Of a DNA stretch of 43,503 nucleotides, positions 8,550 through 15,695 are shown in pieces. How positions within the stretch are numbered: position 1 is the stretch's first letter; the number at the start of each line of letters is the position of its first letter. The notes under the pieces were generated by a model. The model saw only the letters and a list, made by a program, of their open reading frames with translations. It was not told the origin of the DNA and ran no database searches. Position numbers and translations under genes: made by a program. The stretch spans positions 1 to 43,503 of the forward strand of contig JAKBMM010000022.1 of assembly GCA_021831565.1 (NCBI GenBank), given 5' to 3'. This stretch comes from Planctomycetota bacterium. GTDB lineage: Bacteria; Planctomycetota; Phycisphaerae; WQYP01.

Positions 8550-8957
8550 ATGGCCGTGCAGGTTAAACTCAAACGCATCATCATCACGGAAACGTCCGAC
8601 CAGCAGTTCATCTTCCTTCAGGAAGTTGATGGCGAACGCGTGGTCCCTATCGTAATCGGCTCGGCGGAAGCTCTGGCAATTGACCATCGCCTCAAGGGAA
8701 CGCCGTTTCCCCGCCCCATGACCCACCAATTGCTGGCCAACGTGATTGATCAGCTTGGCGGAAAACTGGAGCGCATTGTGATCAACGATTTACAAAAGCA
8801 CACGTTTTTCGCCCGCCTGGTCATCCGCCACAACGGCCATTGCATTGAAGTGGATAGCCGCCCGAGCGATGCGATCGCCCTCGGCGTGGCCGGCAACGTG
8901 CCTATTTATGTCGCCGAGCACGTTCTCGAGGAAATCGGCGGTGAAAACCCGGAATAA
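8550..8957 (+). CDS. Bifunctional nuclease family protein (DUF151/BFN domain)
   Basis: The protein has 135 residues. ATG 8550 is preceded by GGGAG (8537-8541) at 8 nt; the upstream in-frame extension to 8373 is low-complexity and crosses a hairpin, so I left it out. The sequence fits the BFN/DUF151 domain throughout: VKLKRIIITETSDQQFIFLQ, RVVPIVIGSAEALAID, RPMTHQLLANVIDQLGGKLERIVINDL, TFFARLVIRH, and the family signature IEVDSRPSDAIALGV. Family members have reported DNase/RNase activity in a few species, but the physiological role is unsettled in most bacteria. TATACT near 8475 could be a -10 element. The gene ends with a hairpin shared with two other genes in the window and faces the convergent pseudopilin gene. 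Confidence 0.88.
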   Translation: MAVQVKLKRIIITETSDQQFIFLQEVDGERVVPIVIGSAEALAIDHRLKGTPFPRPMTHQLLANVIDQLGGKLERIVINDLQKHTFFARLVIRHNGHCIEVDSRPSDAIALGVAGNVPIYVAEHVLEEIGGENPE

Positions 8958-8986
8958 AGAGCCTATCTATATGAGATGGACTCTAA
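8955..8986 (+). terminator. Hairpin directly after the bfn stop codon (hairpin family copy B)
   Basis: The arm at 8958-8968 (ending CTATCT) and the arm at 8974-8984 (starting AGATGG) form an 11-position stem with one C/A mismatch, one T/G wobble and loop ATATG. There is no T-tract. It ends between convergent genes and resembles the hairpin after glmS in sequence and position, down to TCTAAC at its 3' side. Confidence 0.55.
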
Positions 8987-9008
8987 CTTCCGGTTACGCC
9001 ATTATGAT

Positions 9009-10442
9009 TCACCATGAATCCGGTATGCGGACGTTGCGCGGCTGGAAATTTTCCGACCAGCGCAACTGCCAGAGTTGCGCCAACGGCACCGTGCGAACCG
9101 AGCCGTCGACAAACGCAACGTTGATCTGCCCCATGTGCCGATTGATGCAGAACAACCCCATATCGTCATTGGCGTTGAGCGACGCATTGCCCTGCTGCAG
9201 ATTGGAAGGTACCGCATCGGTGGACTGCGGGCTGCCATCCACCCAGATACAGTCCGCCAGCAAGGGCTGATTAGCCAGCAGATGCGAGCCTTGCGCGCGC
9301 GGATCAAACGACGGCGTGCGGCCCTGCACCATGGTTCCCTTGCCGGAGTTTGAATATTGTCCATCGACCACCAGTACACCGGTGAGGTTGTACCTTCCGC
9401 TGATCGAAAAGTTCCCGGCTGTATAAATGCCGCCATTGAGGTTGCACTGGCCGGAGATGTTTACATTTCCCAGACACACAATGTTGATTTTGGCCGCGCC
9501 GCTGCCATTGGCCGGGAACCAGCCGGAAAGATCCACGTTGCCGGTGACCAACAAGGTTCCCGATCCAATGATTTGCATTTGGCCGCTGTTGGTGAAATTT
9601 CCGTTGATGAGCTGATACGGATTTTGGGTGAAATTAATCACCTGTCCAGGACCGGCGGATCCTCCGCCACCTCTGCCATCGCCATGGCCATCGCCATGGC
9701 CATCGCCGCCGTCATCGCCGTTTTCCTGGCTTCCATTGTCTTCTGACCCGCTGGCTTGTTGTGGATTATCCTGGCTGACAATCTGGTTGAATATCGCCTG
9801 TACGCTCGGCGGTTGCAGACCGGGAATATCCGGTGTCCGCGAGCCGCTGACGTTCGTGTCGCCCGAGAAGATAATCCCGCCTCCCGACTCGAGATTTCCC
9901 TGCACGGTGGTGCGTCCGCTGCCGATAATATTTGTCGCCGAGGTGATATCGCCGTAATAAGTCTGGTTTCCACTCAGCGCAATACCACCGTATGCCGCCA
10001 GGACCGATATTTGCCCGGCCGGGTTCACGTAATTATTCAGACCATAACTGGCGGTGACGTTCTGCAACCAGGGGAAGGCTTTGGAGTAGGGTTGATCGTT
10101 CGTGCCGATCGGTCCCCAAGCCAGCGTGGCGGCTCCCACGCCGGCGGATGATTCGGCCGCGTCCGGGCAAATCGAATTGGCCGCCATGTTGGTGTCGTAT
10201 GGCTGGAGTTCCGTATACCAGTATCCATTCGGAATCCGGTAATCGCTGGGCATGGAGCCGTGATTATGGACCGCATATTCGTTGGCGGCCAAAGCCAGTT
10301 GATGCAGATTGGACTCACATTCCGTGGTCTGCGCGAACTGCCTGGCCCGGTTGTACGTTGCCAACACAATCGCCATAAGTACCATCGCGCTGACAACCAC
10401 GACCAGCAGTTCGATTAGGGTAAAACCGTGCCGCGTACGCAT
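9009..10442 (-). CDS. H-X9-DG type pseudopilin with inserted beta-solenoid domain
   Basis: The protein has 477 residues. ATG 10442 is preceded by a run of six G at 6 nt and starts directly with the prepilin signal MRTRHGFTLIELLVV, where cleavage after Gly and the Glu at +5 are canonical for type II secretion/type IV pilus-like subunits. A cysteine-containing pseudopilin head follows (TECESNLHQLALAANEYA). The C-terminus carries HMGQINVAFVDG, an exact H-X9-DG motif as in the DUF1559-type proteins abundant in planctomycetes. Unusually, about 300 residues in between consist of short strand repeats (GNQTYYGDITSATNIIGSG, LVTGNVDLSG, GNVNISGQCNLNGGIYTAG) with a Gly/Asp/His linker, resembling polymer-forming or DUF7305-like repeats. 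It is probably an envelope or extracellular fibre or surface protein. It stands alone, with no pilus assembly genes nearby. Confidence 0.85.
   Translation of the reverse strand: MRTRHGFTLIELLVVVVSAMVLMAIVLATYNRARQFAQTTECESNLHQLALAANEYAVHNHGSMPSDYRIPNGYWYTELQPYDTNMAANSICPDAAESSAGVGAATLAWGPIGTNDQPYSKAFPWLQNVTASYGLNNYVNPAGQISVLAAYGGIALSGNQTYYGDITSATNIIGSGRTTVQGNLESGGGIIFSGDTNVSGSRTPDIPGLQPPSVQAIFNQIVSQDNPQQASGSEDNGSQENGDDGGDGHGDGHGDGRGGGGSAGPGQVINFTQNPYQLINGNFTNSGQMQIIGSGTLLVTGNVDLSGWFPANGSGAAKINIVCLGNVNISGQCNLNGGIYTAGNFSISGRYNLTGVLVVDGQYSNSGKGTMVQGRTPSFDPRAQGSHLLANQPLLADCIWVDGSPQSTDAVPSNLQQGNASLNANDDMGLFCINRHMGQINVAFVDGSVRTVPLAQLWQLRWSENFQPRNVRIPDSW
9676..9708. repeat. 12-bp tandem repeat inside the pseudopilin gene
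   Basis: GCCATCGCCATG occurs twice in full and once as 9 of 12 bases. On the coding strand it encodes a Gly-Asp-Gly-His linker. Such short in-frame repeats can change copy number by slippage. Confidence 0.8.
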
Positions 10443-11003
10443 AATATGCCCCCCTTTTTTAACCAAGCTGCGCATTGCGATAGCCCGCGTTCTGGGCATC
10501 CCGATCCACCGGACCGGTAAGACCTGGTGTTTCACGAAGTTCGATAAAACGGGCTACACACGCCGTTTTATGCGAGCGAACCGGCTTGGCCGGCAGCAGA
10601 TTACCATTACGTAAGATGGCGGGAGGTGTTGAGACAACGATTTTAAAACAGGCCGCCATGATGAGTTCCGAAACAAACAAAGTCGGATCATTCGTGCGAC
10701 CTCCGTGTCATCAAGCGAATACCACTTTACTACTTCGGCGGAAAGGCCCCTTGAATTCCATTAAAAATCGCCGATTGCAACATCCGCAAGCGGTAGCGGG
10801 CTGAAAAAGTGAAAAAAACCGAAAATAACCGGCATTGACCGGCCGCACACCTGTAAATATCATGTAAACGGACTTCGGTGGCCGAATAATTTGTTGGTGG
10901 CGGCCCGCAATCCCGACGGCTGTTGGGAATATAGACAGGCATCGAAAATGCCCCTCTCAAGAAGCCGGTTGTACAAGTCCCGGCGCCCCTTGGAGCTTGG
11001 AGA
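10443..11003. other. Gene-free divergent region between pseudopilin and E1 genes
   Basis: No convincing gene is visible in these 561 bp. I see two hairpins: ATAAAACGG/CCGTTTTAT with a 10-base loop (10544-10571), and TCCCGAC/GTTGGGA with loop GGCT (10911-10928, one wobble). The rest probably holds the leaders and promoters of the two divergent units, but no clear -35/-10 pair stands out. Confidence 0.5.
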
Positions 11004-13052
11004 ATGGCCCAACCGCAAAACCTGGTGAACCCGGCAACCCACGAATCGGCGAACGGGATATCCCGCGCTTTTTCCGGGGACCAAGGCTCAAATGAGACGT
11101 TGCTCGATCAAATTGGCCGTGAATCCGTCGAAAAAGCCTTTCTGATCCGGCGCGTGGAACAAACCTTTCTTCAGCTTTTTTCCGAAGGGCGGCTCTTTGG
11201 AACCGTGCATACCTGTGTTGGGCAAGAGTTGATCGGCGTCGCCGTCGCCAGGGCGCTGCGGGCGGATGACTGGATATTCAGCAACCACCGCTGTCACGGC
11301 CATTTCATAGCCAAGACGGATCTGGTGGAGGGTCTGATCGCGGAAGTCATGGGTAAACAGGCGGGCGTGTGCGGCGGCTGGGGCGGCAGCCAGCATCTAT
11401 GCGCGCGGCGTTTTTTCAGTAACGGCGTGCAAGGCGGCATTGTGCCGGTGGCCGCCGGATTGGCCCTGGCGGAGAAACTACGGGGCACGGAGAACATCGC
11501 GGTGGTTTTCATCGGAGAGGGAACGCTCGGCGAGGGCGTGATTTATGAAGCGGCGAACGTGGCCGCGCGATGGTCGCTGCCGTTGCTGATCGTTCTGGAA
11601 AACAACCATTACTCGCAGAGCACTCCCCAGGAGGAGACGATCGCCGGCAACATCGCCGCGCGCTTTGCCGCGCTGAATATTCAATGCCTGGACACGAACT
11701 GCTGGGATGCCCGCGGGCTTTTCCAGACCACGCGCGAGGCGGTTGAGTACGTCCGCGGCCAGAAGCGGCCGGCGTTTGTGCGGATTGAAACCTATCGCCT
11801 CATGGCGCATTCCAAGGGAGATGATGATCGCGATCCCCAGGAGGTGCGCAACTACTGGGAAAAGGACCTGCTGGAAACATTCCGTAAAAATTCGCCCCGC
11901 CCGACCGAGGCTATCCTGACCGCTGTTGACCTACGCGTGCAACAGGCGGTGGCCGCCGGTCAGGTTTCACCATACGCCCAGGTCCGCCCGGAACAAAGCC
12001 CCGATACCTGCGATCTAAAGCCGGTACGCTGGCATACCGCGCGGATGGAATCGAAAGAGCGGATCGGGCAGGCCATTGCCGATTGCTTCGCCCGGCGGAT
12101 GGAAATGGACGAACGCATCGTCATGCTCGGCGAGGACATCCGCTCACCCTACGGCGGAGCATTCAAGGCGACCCGGGGATTGAGCGACAAGTTTCCCGAA
12201 CGGGTGCGCAATATGCCCATCAGCGAAGCGGCCATCGTGGGCATTGGCAACGGATTGGCGCTCCATGGGATGCGGCCGGTATGCGAGATCATGTTCGGCG
12301 ACTTCCTGACTCTGGCGTGCGACCAGATCATCAATCATGCCTCGAAATTTCCACGCATGTACAATGGCCAGGTTCAGGTTCCGCTGATTATCCGCACGCC
12401 CATGGGCGGCGGACGCGGTTACGGACCCACCCACAGTCAAAGCCTGGAGAAACACTTCCTGGGCCTGCCGCAAACGTGGGTGCTGGCTCTGCACGAGAGG
12501 ATTCATCCAGCGACGATTTACGACCGGCTTTTCGATATGATCGATCGCTTCACCCTGGTGATTGAGAACAAACTCATGTACACCCGGCGGCTTTCTCCGG
12601 AGGTTCCCGATGGCTTCGTGCTGGAACATTCGGATGAGCCTTTCCCCACCACCCGGCTTCGGCCGGGAGGTCAAGCTGACGTAACCGTGGTCTGTTACGG
12701 GGGAAACCTGCCCCTGGTGGAAGAGGCGGTTCTGCGGGCATTTGATGAACACGAAATCATCGGTGAAATCATCTGTCCCACGCGGCTGTATCCCCTGAAC
12801 GCGGCGCCCATGCTGGAATCGGTTCTGCGCACCGGCCGGCTGGTGGTGGTGGAAGAGGGGCACGGCTTCGCGGCGTGGGGATCGGAATTGATTTCTCGCC
12901 TCTGCGAAGCGCGCCCGGGCGTTCCGGCCAAAGTGGTTCGCTGCGCCATGCCGGCGCACCCGATTCCTTCCAGCGGACCTTTGGAGAAAGCCCTCCTGCC
13001 GAATCCGGACTCCATTCTGAAAAACATAAGGGGGATTTGCGCCCGTGTCTGA
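11004..13052 (+). CDS. 2-oxoacid dehydrogenase E1, alpha and beta subunits fused
   Basis: The protein has 682 residues. ATG 11004 follows GGAG (10992-10995) at 8 nt. Residues about 40-330 are an E1-alpha unit with the thiamine-diphosphate motif GEGTLGEG...LENN (171-201) and the loop MAHSKGDDDRDPQEV (about 267-281). Residues about 346-682 are an E1-beta unit (MLGEDIRSPYGGAF, PISEAAIVGIGNGLAL, GYGPTHSQSLE). This enzyme decarboxylates a 2-oxoacid and reductively acylates the lipoyl group of its E2. Fused alpha/beta E1 proteins are known in several phyla. Substrate choice (pyruvate, branched-chain or other) cannot be read from sequence by eye. The next gene, an E2, starts inside the last codons of this one (8-nt overlap), which argues for coupled translation and a dedicated complex. 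Confidence 0.92.
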   Translation: MAQPQNLVNPATHESANGISRAFSGDQGSNETLLDQIGRESVEKAFLIRRVEQTFLQLFSEGRLFGTVHTCVGQELIGVAVARALRADDWIFSNHRCHGHFIAKTDLVEGLIAEVMGKQAGVCGGWGGSQHLCARRFFSNGVQGGIVPVAAGLALAEKLRGTENIAVVFIGEGTLGEGVIYEAANVAARWSLPLLIVLENNHYSQSTPQEETIAGNIAARFAALNIQCLDTNCWDARGLFQTTREAVEYVRGQKRPAFVRIETYRLMAHSKGDDDRDPQEVRNYWEKDLLETFRKNSPRPTEAILTAVDLRVQQAVAAGQVSPYAQVRPEQSPDTCDLKPVRWHTARMESKERIGQAIADCFARRMEMDERIVMLGEDIRSPYGGAFKATRGLSDKFPERVRNMPISEAAIVGIGNGLALHGMRPVCEIMFGDFLTLACDQIINHASKFPRMYNGQVQVPLIIRTPMGGGRGYGPTHSQSLEKHFLGLPQTWVLALHERIHPATIYDRLFDMIDRFTLVIENKLMYTRRLSPEVPDGFVLEHSDEPFPTTRLRPGGQADVTVVCYGGNLPLVEEAVLRAFDEHEIIGEIICPTRLYPLNAAPMLESVLRTGRLVVVEEGHGFAAWGSELISRLCEARPGVPAKVVRCAMPAHPIPSSGPLEKALLPNPDSILKNIRGICARV

Positions 13053-14481
13053 ACCCACCGCGATTTTCGCGCCCCTGAACAATGTCAATGACGAAAGCAT
13101 TCTCGTGGTGGAAATCCGCCATAAAGACGGCGATTTTGTGTCGAAAGACGCCGTCCTGCTGGTGGCGGAAACCAGCAAAGCCACTTTTGAAATTCAGGCC
13201 CCTCATGACGGATATGTTCGTTACCTGGCTAAAGTTCAACAGGACGTTCCCATCGGGGCCCCGCTGTGCCTGCTGGCGGAATCGTCCGAACAGGTTTGGC
13301 AGGCCGCGCCGCCGGTCCCGAAAGGCGCCGGGATCGCCACAGAAGACGCCGGCCATGCGGAAGAGAATTTTCCACCCACCGCCGCGCCGCAACCCGTTCC
13401 GGCGCGGCAAGAGATCGCAGCCGAAGCGACCGCACAAATCGCCGGAGCTTCGGCCGGCCGGCGGTTGAGCAAGAGAGCCTGGGAACTTTTGAAACAACAC
13501 TCCGTAGATGCCGCGGCCATCACCGGTACGGGTCTGCTACGCGGCGCTGATGTGCGGCGCTGCCTGGGAATGGCCGCGGCGGATCAACCGGAGGGCAAAC
13601 CCTCTCCGGCGGCGGGTCCGGCGCGGGCGACGGCGGCGGCTTCGCTGGTTTGCGACCACGTGGTGGAGGGCGTTGCCAGGCACGAGCAGAAGCTGCCCCA
13701 CTCCAAACGAACGGAAATATCTATATTAGCTACAGCACACGCCAGTGCGATAACCAGCCAGGTTTCCACGCTGGTTCCGTGTCAAAGAATTTTTGAACTT
13801 TGCAGTCAAAAAACGGAATTTTCCGGAGAAATGTCCAGCCGGATTATTTTTGAGACATCCCGTCTTCTCCGGCGGTATCCAATGCTCAATGCCGGTTATC
13901 GGGCTGGACACATTGTTTATTATGACGAAATCAACATCGGGTACGCCATCGACGTGGACCACGGGCTGAAGGTTCCAGTGTTTCCCCGCGCCGACGAAAT
14001 GACGCTGGAGCAAATTCATGAATACAAGCGGGATCTTCTTGAAAAGTACCTGCTCAATGCGCTTTCCCTTGATCATCTGGCCCGTGGCACATTCACCATG
14101 ACCGATCTTTCCGCCCAAGACGGCTGGATTTTCAATCCGATCATCAACAAGGGGCAGGCCGCAATACTCGGAGTCACCGGCGAACAACAGCTCGCCGCCG
14201 GGCAATTCGCTTTTGGACTGGTGCTGGCTTTTGATCACCGCCTTACGGACGGCCTGGCGGCGAGCCGGTTCCTGGCGGAGCTTAAACGCCGGTTGCTGGC
14301 CCATGAGGCCCTGCTGCTGCGACGGATGGGCGTTGCGGACGAGGGGAACCGGGAACCGTATTGCGAGGAATGTCTCCAGCCGGTCTCGGAAATCAAACGA
14401 CGGCGGAACCACCTGTTCAAAACGGTAACGGCCGATGGACGCGAGCGGTTGGTCTGCTCGGTATGCGCAGGAGGATATTAG
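13045..14481 (+). CDS. 2-oxoacid dehydrogenase E2-like lipoyl acyltransferase with C-terminal four-cysteine knuckle
   Basis: The protein has 478 residues. The start is GTG 13045, with AAGGGGG at 13028-13034. Residues 1-80 are a lipoyl domain with the modifiable lysine in AETSKA (K45). An Ala/Pro linker leads to a peripheral subunit-binding domain (about 137-176, RRLSKRAWELLKQHSVDAAAI). Residues about 215-425 are the catalytic acyltransferase core, with GTFTMTDLS...INKGQAAILGVTG and the active-site DHRLTDG (H398, D402). The core's beginning (HSKRTEISILATAHASAITS) differs from common pyruvate-dehydrogenase E2s. After the core comes an addition not usual for E2: CEEC (440-443) and CSVC (471-474) around a basic stretch, which looks like a zinc ribbon. 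It accepts the acyl group from the E1 encoded just upstream. The acceptor could be CoA or the carrier domain encoded next. The stop overlaps the next start by 1 nt. Confidence 0.9.
   Translation: MSEPTAIFAPLNNVNDESILVVEIRHKDGDFVSKDAVLLVAETSKATFEIQAPHDGYVRYLAKVQQDVPIGAPLCLLAESSEQVWQAAPPVPKGAGIATEDAGHAEENFPPTAAPQPVPARQEIAAEATAQIAGASAGRRLSKRAWELLKQHSVDAAAITGTGLLRGADVRRCLGMAAADQPEGKPSPAAGPARATAAASLVCDHVVEGVARHEQKLPHSKRTEISILATAHASAITSQVSTLVPCQRIFELCSQKTEFSGEMSSRIIFETSRLLRRYPMLNAGYRAGHIVYYDEINIGYAIDVDHGLKVPVFPRADEMTLEQIHEYKRDLLEKYLLNALSLDHLARGTFTMTDLSAQDGWIFNPIINKGQAAILGVTGEQQLAAGQFAFGLVLAFDHRLTDGLAASRFLAELKRRLLAHEALLLRRMGVADEGNREPYCEECLQPVSEIKRRRNHLFKTVTADGRERLVCSVCAGGY
14469..14474 (+). promoter_or_regulatory. 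Ribosome binding site that fixes the ACP/AcpS start
   Basis: A perfect AGGAGG lies 6 nt before GTG 14481, inside the end of the E2 gene. It supports GTG 14481, not the upstream in-frame ATG at 14361, as the start. Confidence 0.85.
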
Positions 14482-15329
14482 TGACCGCTCCGCAAGAAAA
14501 ACTCCAGGAACTGATTGCCGGGCTGCTGGATATACCGCCCGAACAAGTAACAGCCGATCTGTCGTTGGACGTGCCGAAGTTTCGCGGTTCCGTGGGAACG
14601 GCCATTTTATCCGGGGCGATCGTCTCGCGGTTGGGCAGGCGCATCAATACCCGGGGAATGAAAACCTACGGAGAGCTTCTGGCCGCGGTAATCGGCCGGC
14701 CCGCGCCAAGCGCTCTTCCAGCCGCGGCGGAAACACGGCGCGTTCCGATCCCGGCGGCAACCGGGCCTGTGCTTGCCGCCGAGGCGCGTTGGGGAACGAC
14801 CGCCCCCGCCGGCGGGAACTGGGAATTGATTTCCTGCGGCACGGACATTGAGGAAATATCGATATTTCCGGAGACGAACGACTATTGGAACCACGATTTC
14901 TATAAGGAACATTTCACGCCGGAGGAGATCGCTTATTGCGTTTCCCAAGCGGCGCCACGCGAGCATTTTGCGGCGCGCTGGTGCGCCAAAGAGGCGCTGA
15001 AAAAAACTTCCGGTCAATTGATGAATCTCCCGTTTTCGCAGATTCAGGTCGGGAAACGTCCGGATGGTTCCGTCGCGCTGCAGGTTCGGCGCAATGACGC
15101 CTGGGTTGATGCGGCTTGCCGCGCGAGTCTTTCCCATACGCCCCGCTTTGCGATTGCCATGGTGATCGCCTTTGACGCGGCGGCGCCCGCCGGCGAAAAG
15201 GGAAAACAAGTTCCTGCCGCCGTTGGGAATGGCCAGGCTCCGTTGAATTCCAACGAGGGCAAACGTTCCGCGGCAAAGGAGATTGGTGATAAGAAAAGAA
15301 CATTCCTGTTGAAACGATTCTTTGGTTGA
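14481..15329 (+). CDS. Fusion of acyl-carrier-like domain and holo-ACP synthase (4'-phosphopantetheinyl transferase)
   Basis: The protein has 282 residues. GTG 14481 shares its first base with the E2 stop TAG. Residues 3-72 follow acyl carrier protein layout: a first helix (EKLQELIAGLLDIPPEQV), a loop, then FRGSVGTAILSG, where S37 sits where the phosphopantetheine serine is expected, although the usual Asp before it is Gly. After a Pro/Ala linker, residues about 115-240 match AcpS: GTDIEEISIF with the metal-binding D122, HFTPEEIAYC, and FAARWCAKEALKKTSG with K170/E171. AcpS transfers phosphopantetheine from CoA to a carrier serine. A carrier joined to its own activating enzyme, directly behind E1 and E2, suggests that the E2 product is loaded on this carrier (inference). 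The last 45 residues are Lys/Ala-rich and unassigned. The ACP call is less certain than the AcpS call. Confidence 0.82.
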   Translation: MTAPQEKLQELIAGLLDIPPEQVTADLSLDVPKFRGSVGTAILSGAIVSRLGRRINTRGMKTYGELLAAVIGRPAPSALPAAAETRRVPIPAATGPVLAAEARWGTTAPAGGNWELISCGTDIEEISIFPETNDYWNHDFYKEHFTPEEIAYCVSQAAPREHFAARWCAKEALKKTSGQLMNLPFSQIQVGKRPDGSVALQVRRNDAWVDAACRASLSHTPRFAIAMVIAFDAAAPAGEKGKQVPAAVGNGQAPLNSNEGKRSAAKEIGDKKRTFLLKRFFG

Positions 15330-15350
15330 TAGGCGGGACCGCCAATCACC
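15328..15350 (+). terminator. Possible terminator hairpin after the E1-E2-ACP/AcpS operon
   Basis: TGAT-A-GGCG and CGCC-A-ATCA pair around a GGAC loop, with one A/A mismatch. The hairpin starts at the stop codon. No T-run follows. Confidence 0.4.
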
Positions 15351-15695
15351 GCGCCGCCCCAGTTATGCAACTGCGTGGTGGAATCCCGCGGCCGTTTTGC
15401 GTCCACCTCAGGGCGGCTTTTTACGGTCGTGGATGGTAATAGAGCGGTGGTTGGTTTAAGAGGCATGATGGTTTGCGGTTACGGACGGCCATGGATTTCC
15501 ATCCACGGCTGCGGGGGGGCGACCATGGAGCAGCCGCGAGGATCGCAATCCCGCGGCCGTTTTCCGCGCCGCCGTGAACGGTTACCTGGGACCAATGTAG
15601 GGCTGATTTCCCTCATCGGCCGTGCATGATGCCTCGCCATTCAGCCACCGCTCGATTACCATCCATATTTTCAGGAACCGCCACAGGAGCCGGCG
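15330..15695. other. Gene-free region before trpE with a 17-bp direct repeat
   Basis: No supported gene is present. AATCCCGCGGCCGTTTT occurs at 15382-15398 and again at 15547-15563, 165 bp apart, and a shorter relative (ATCCCGCGGCCG) lies near 37036. I looked for a Trp-rich leader peptide or T-box before trpE and found none that I can support. Confidence 0.5.

Noticed and set aside
10549-10562. GGGCTACACACG, identical to a well-known 16S rRNA stretch
   Set aside because: Only 12 bases match and the flanks do not resemble rRNA. It forms the loop of a local hairpin, so this is coincidence.
15375-15629. 84-codon open frame before trpE
   Set aside because: It runs through the direct repeats, is Arg/Gly-rich and has no ribosome site. 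It does not contain the Trp cluster expected of a leader peptide.
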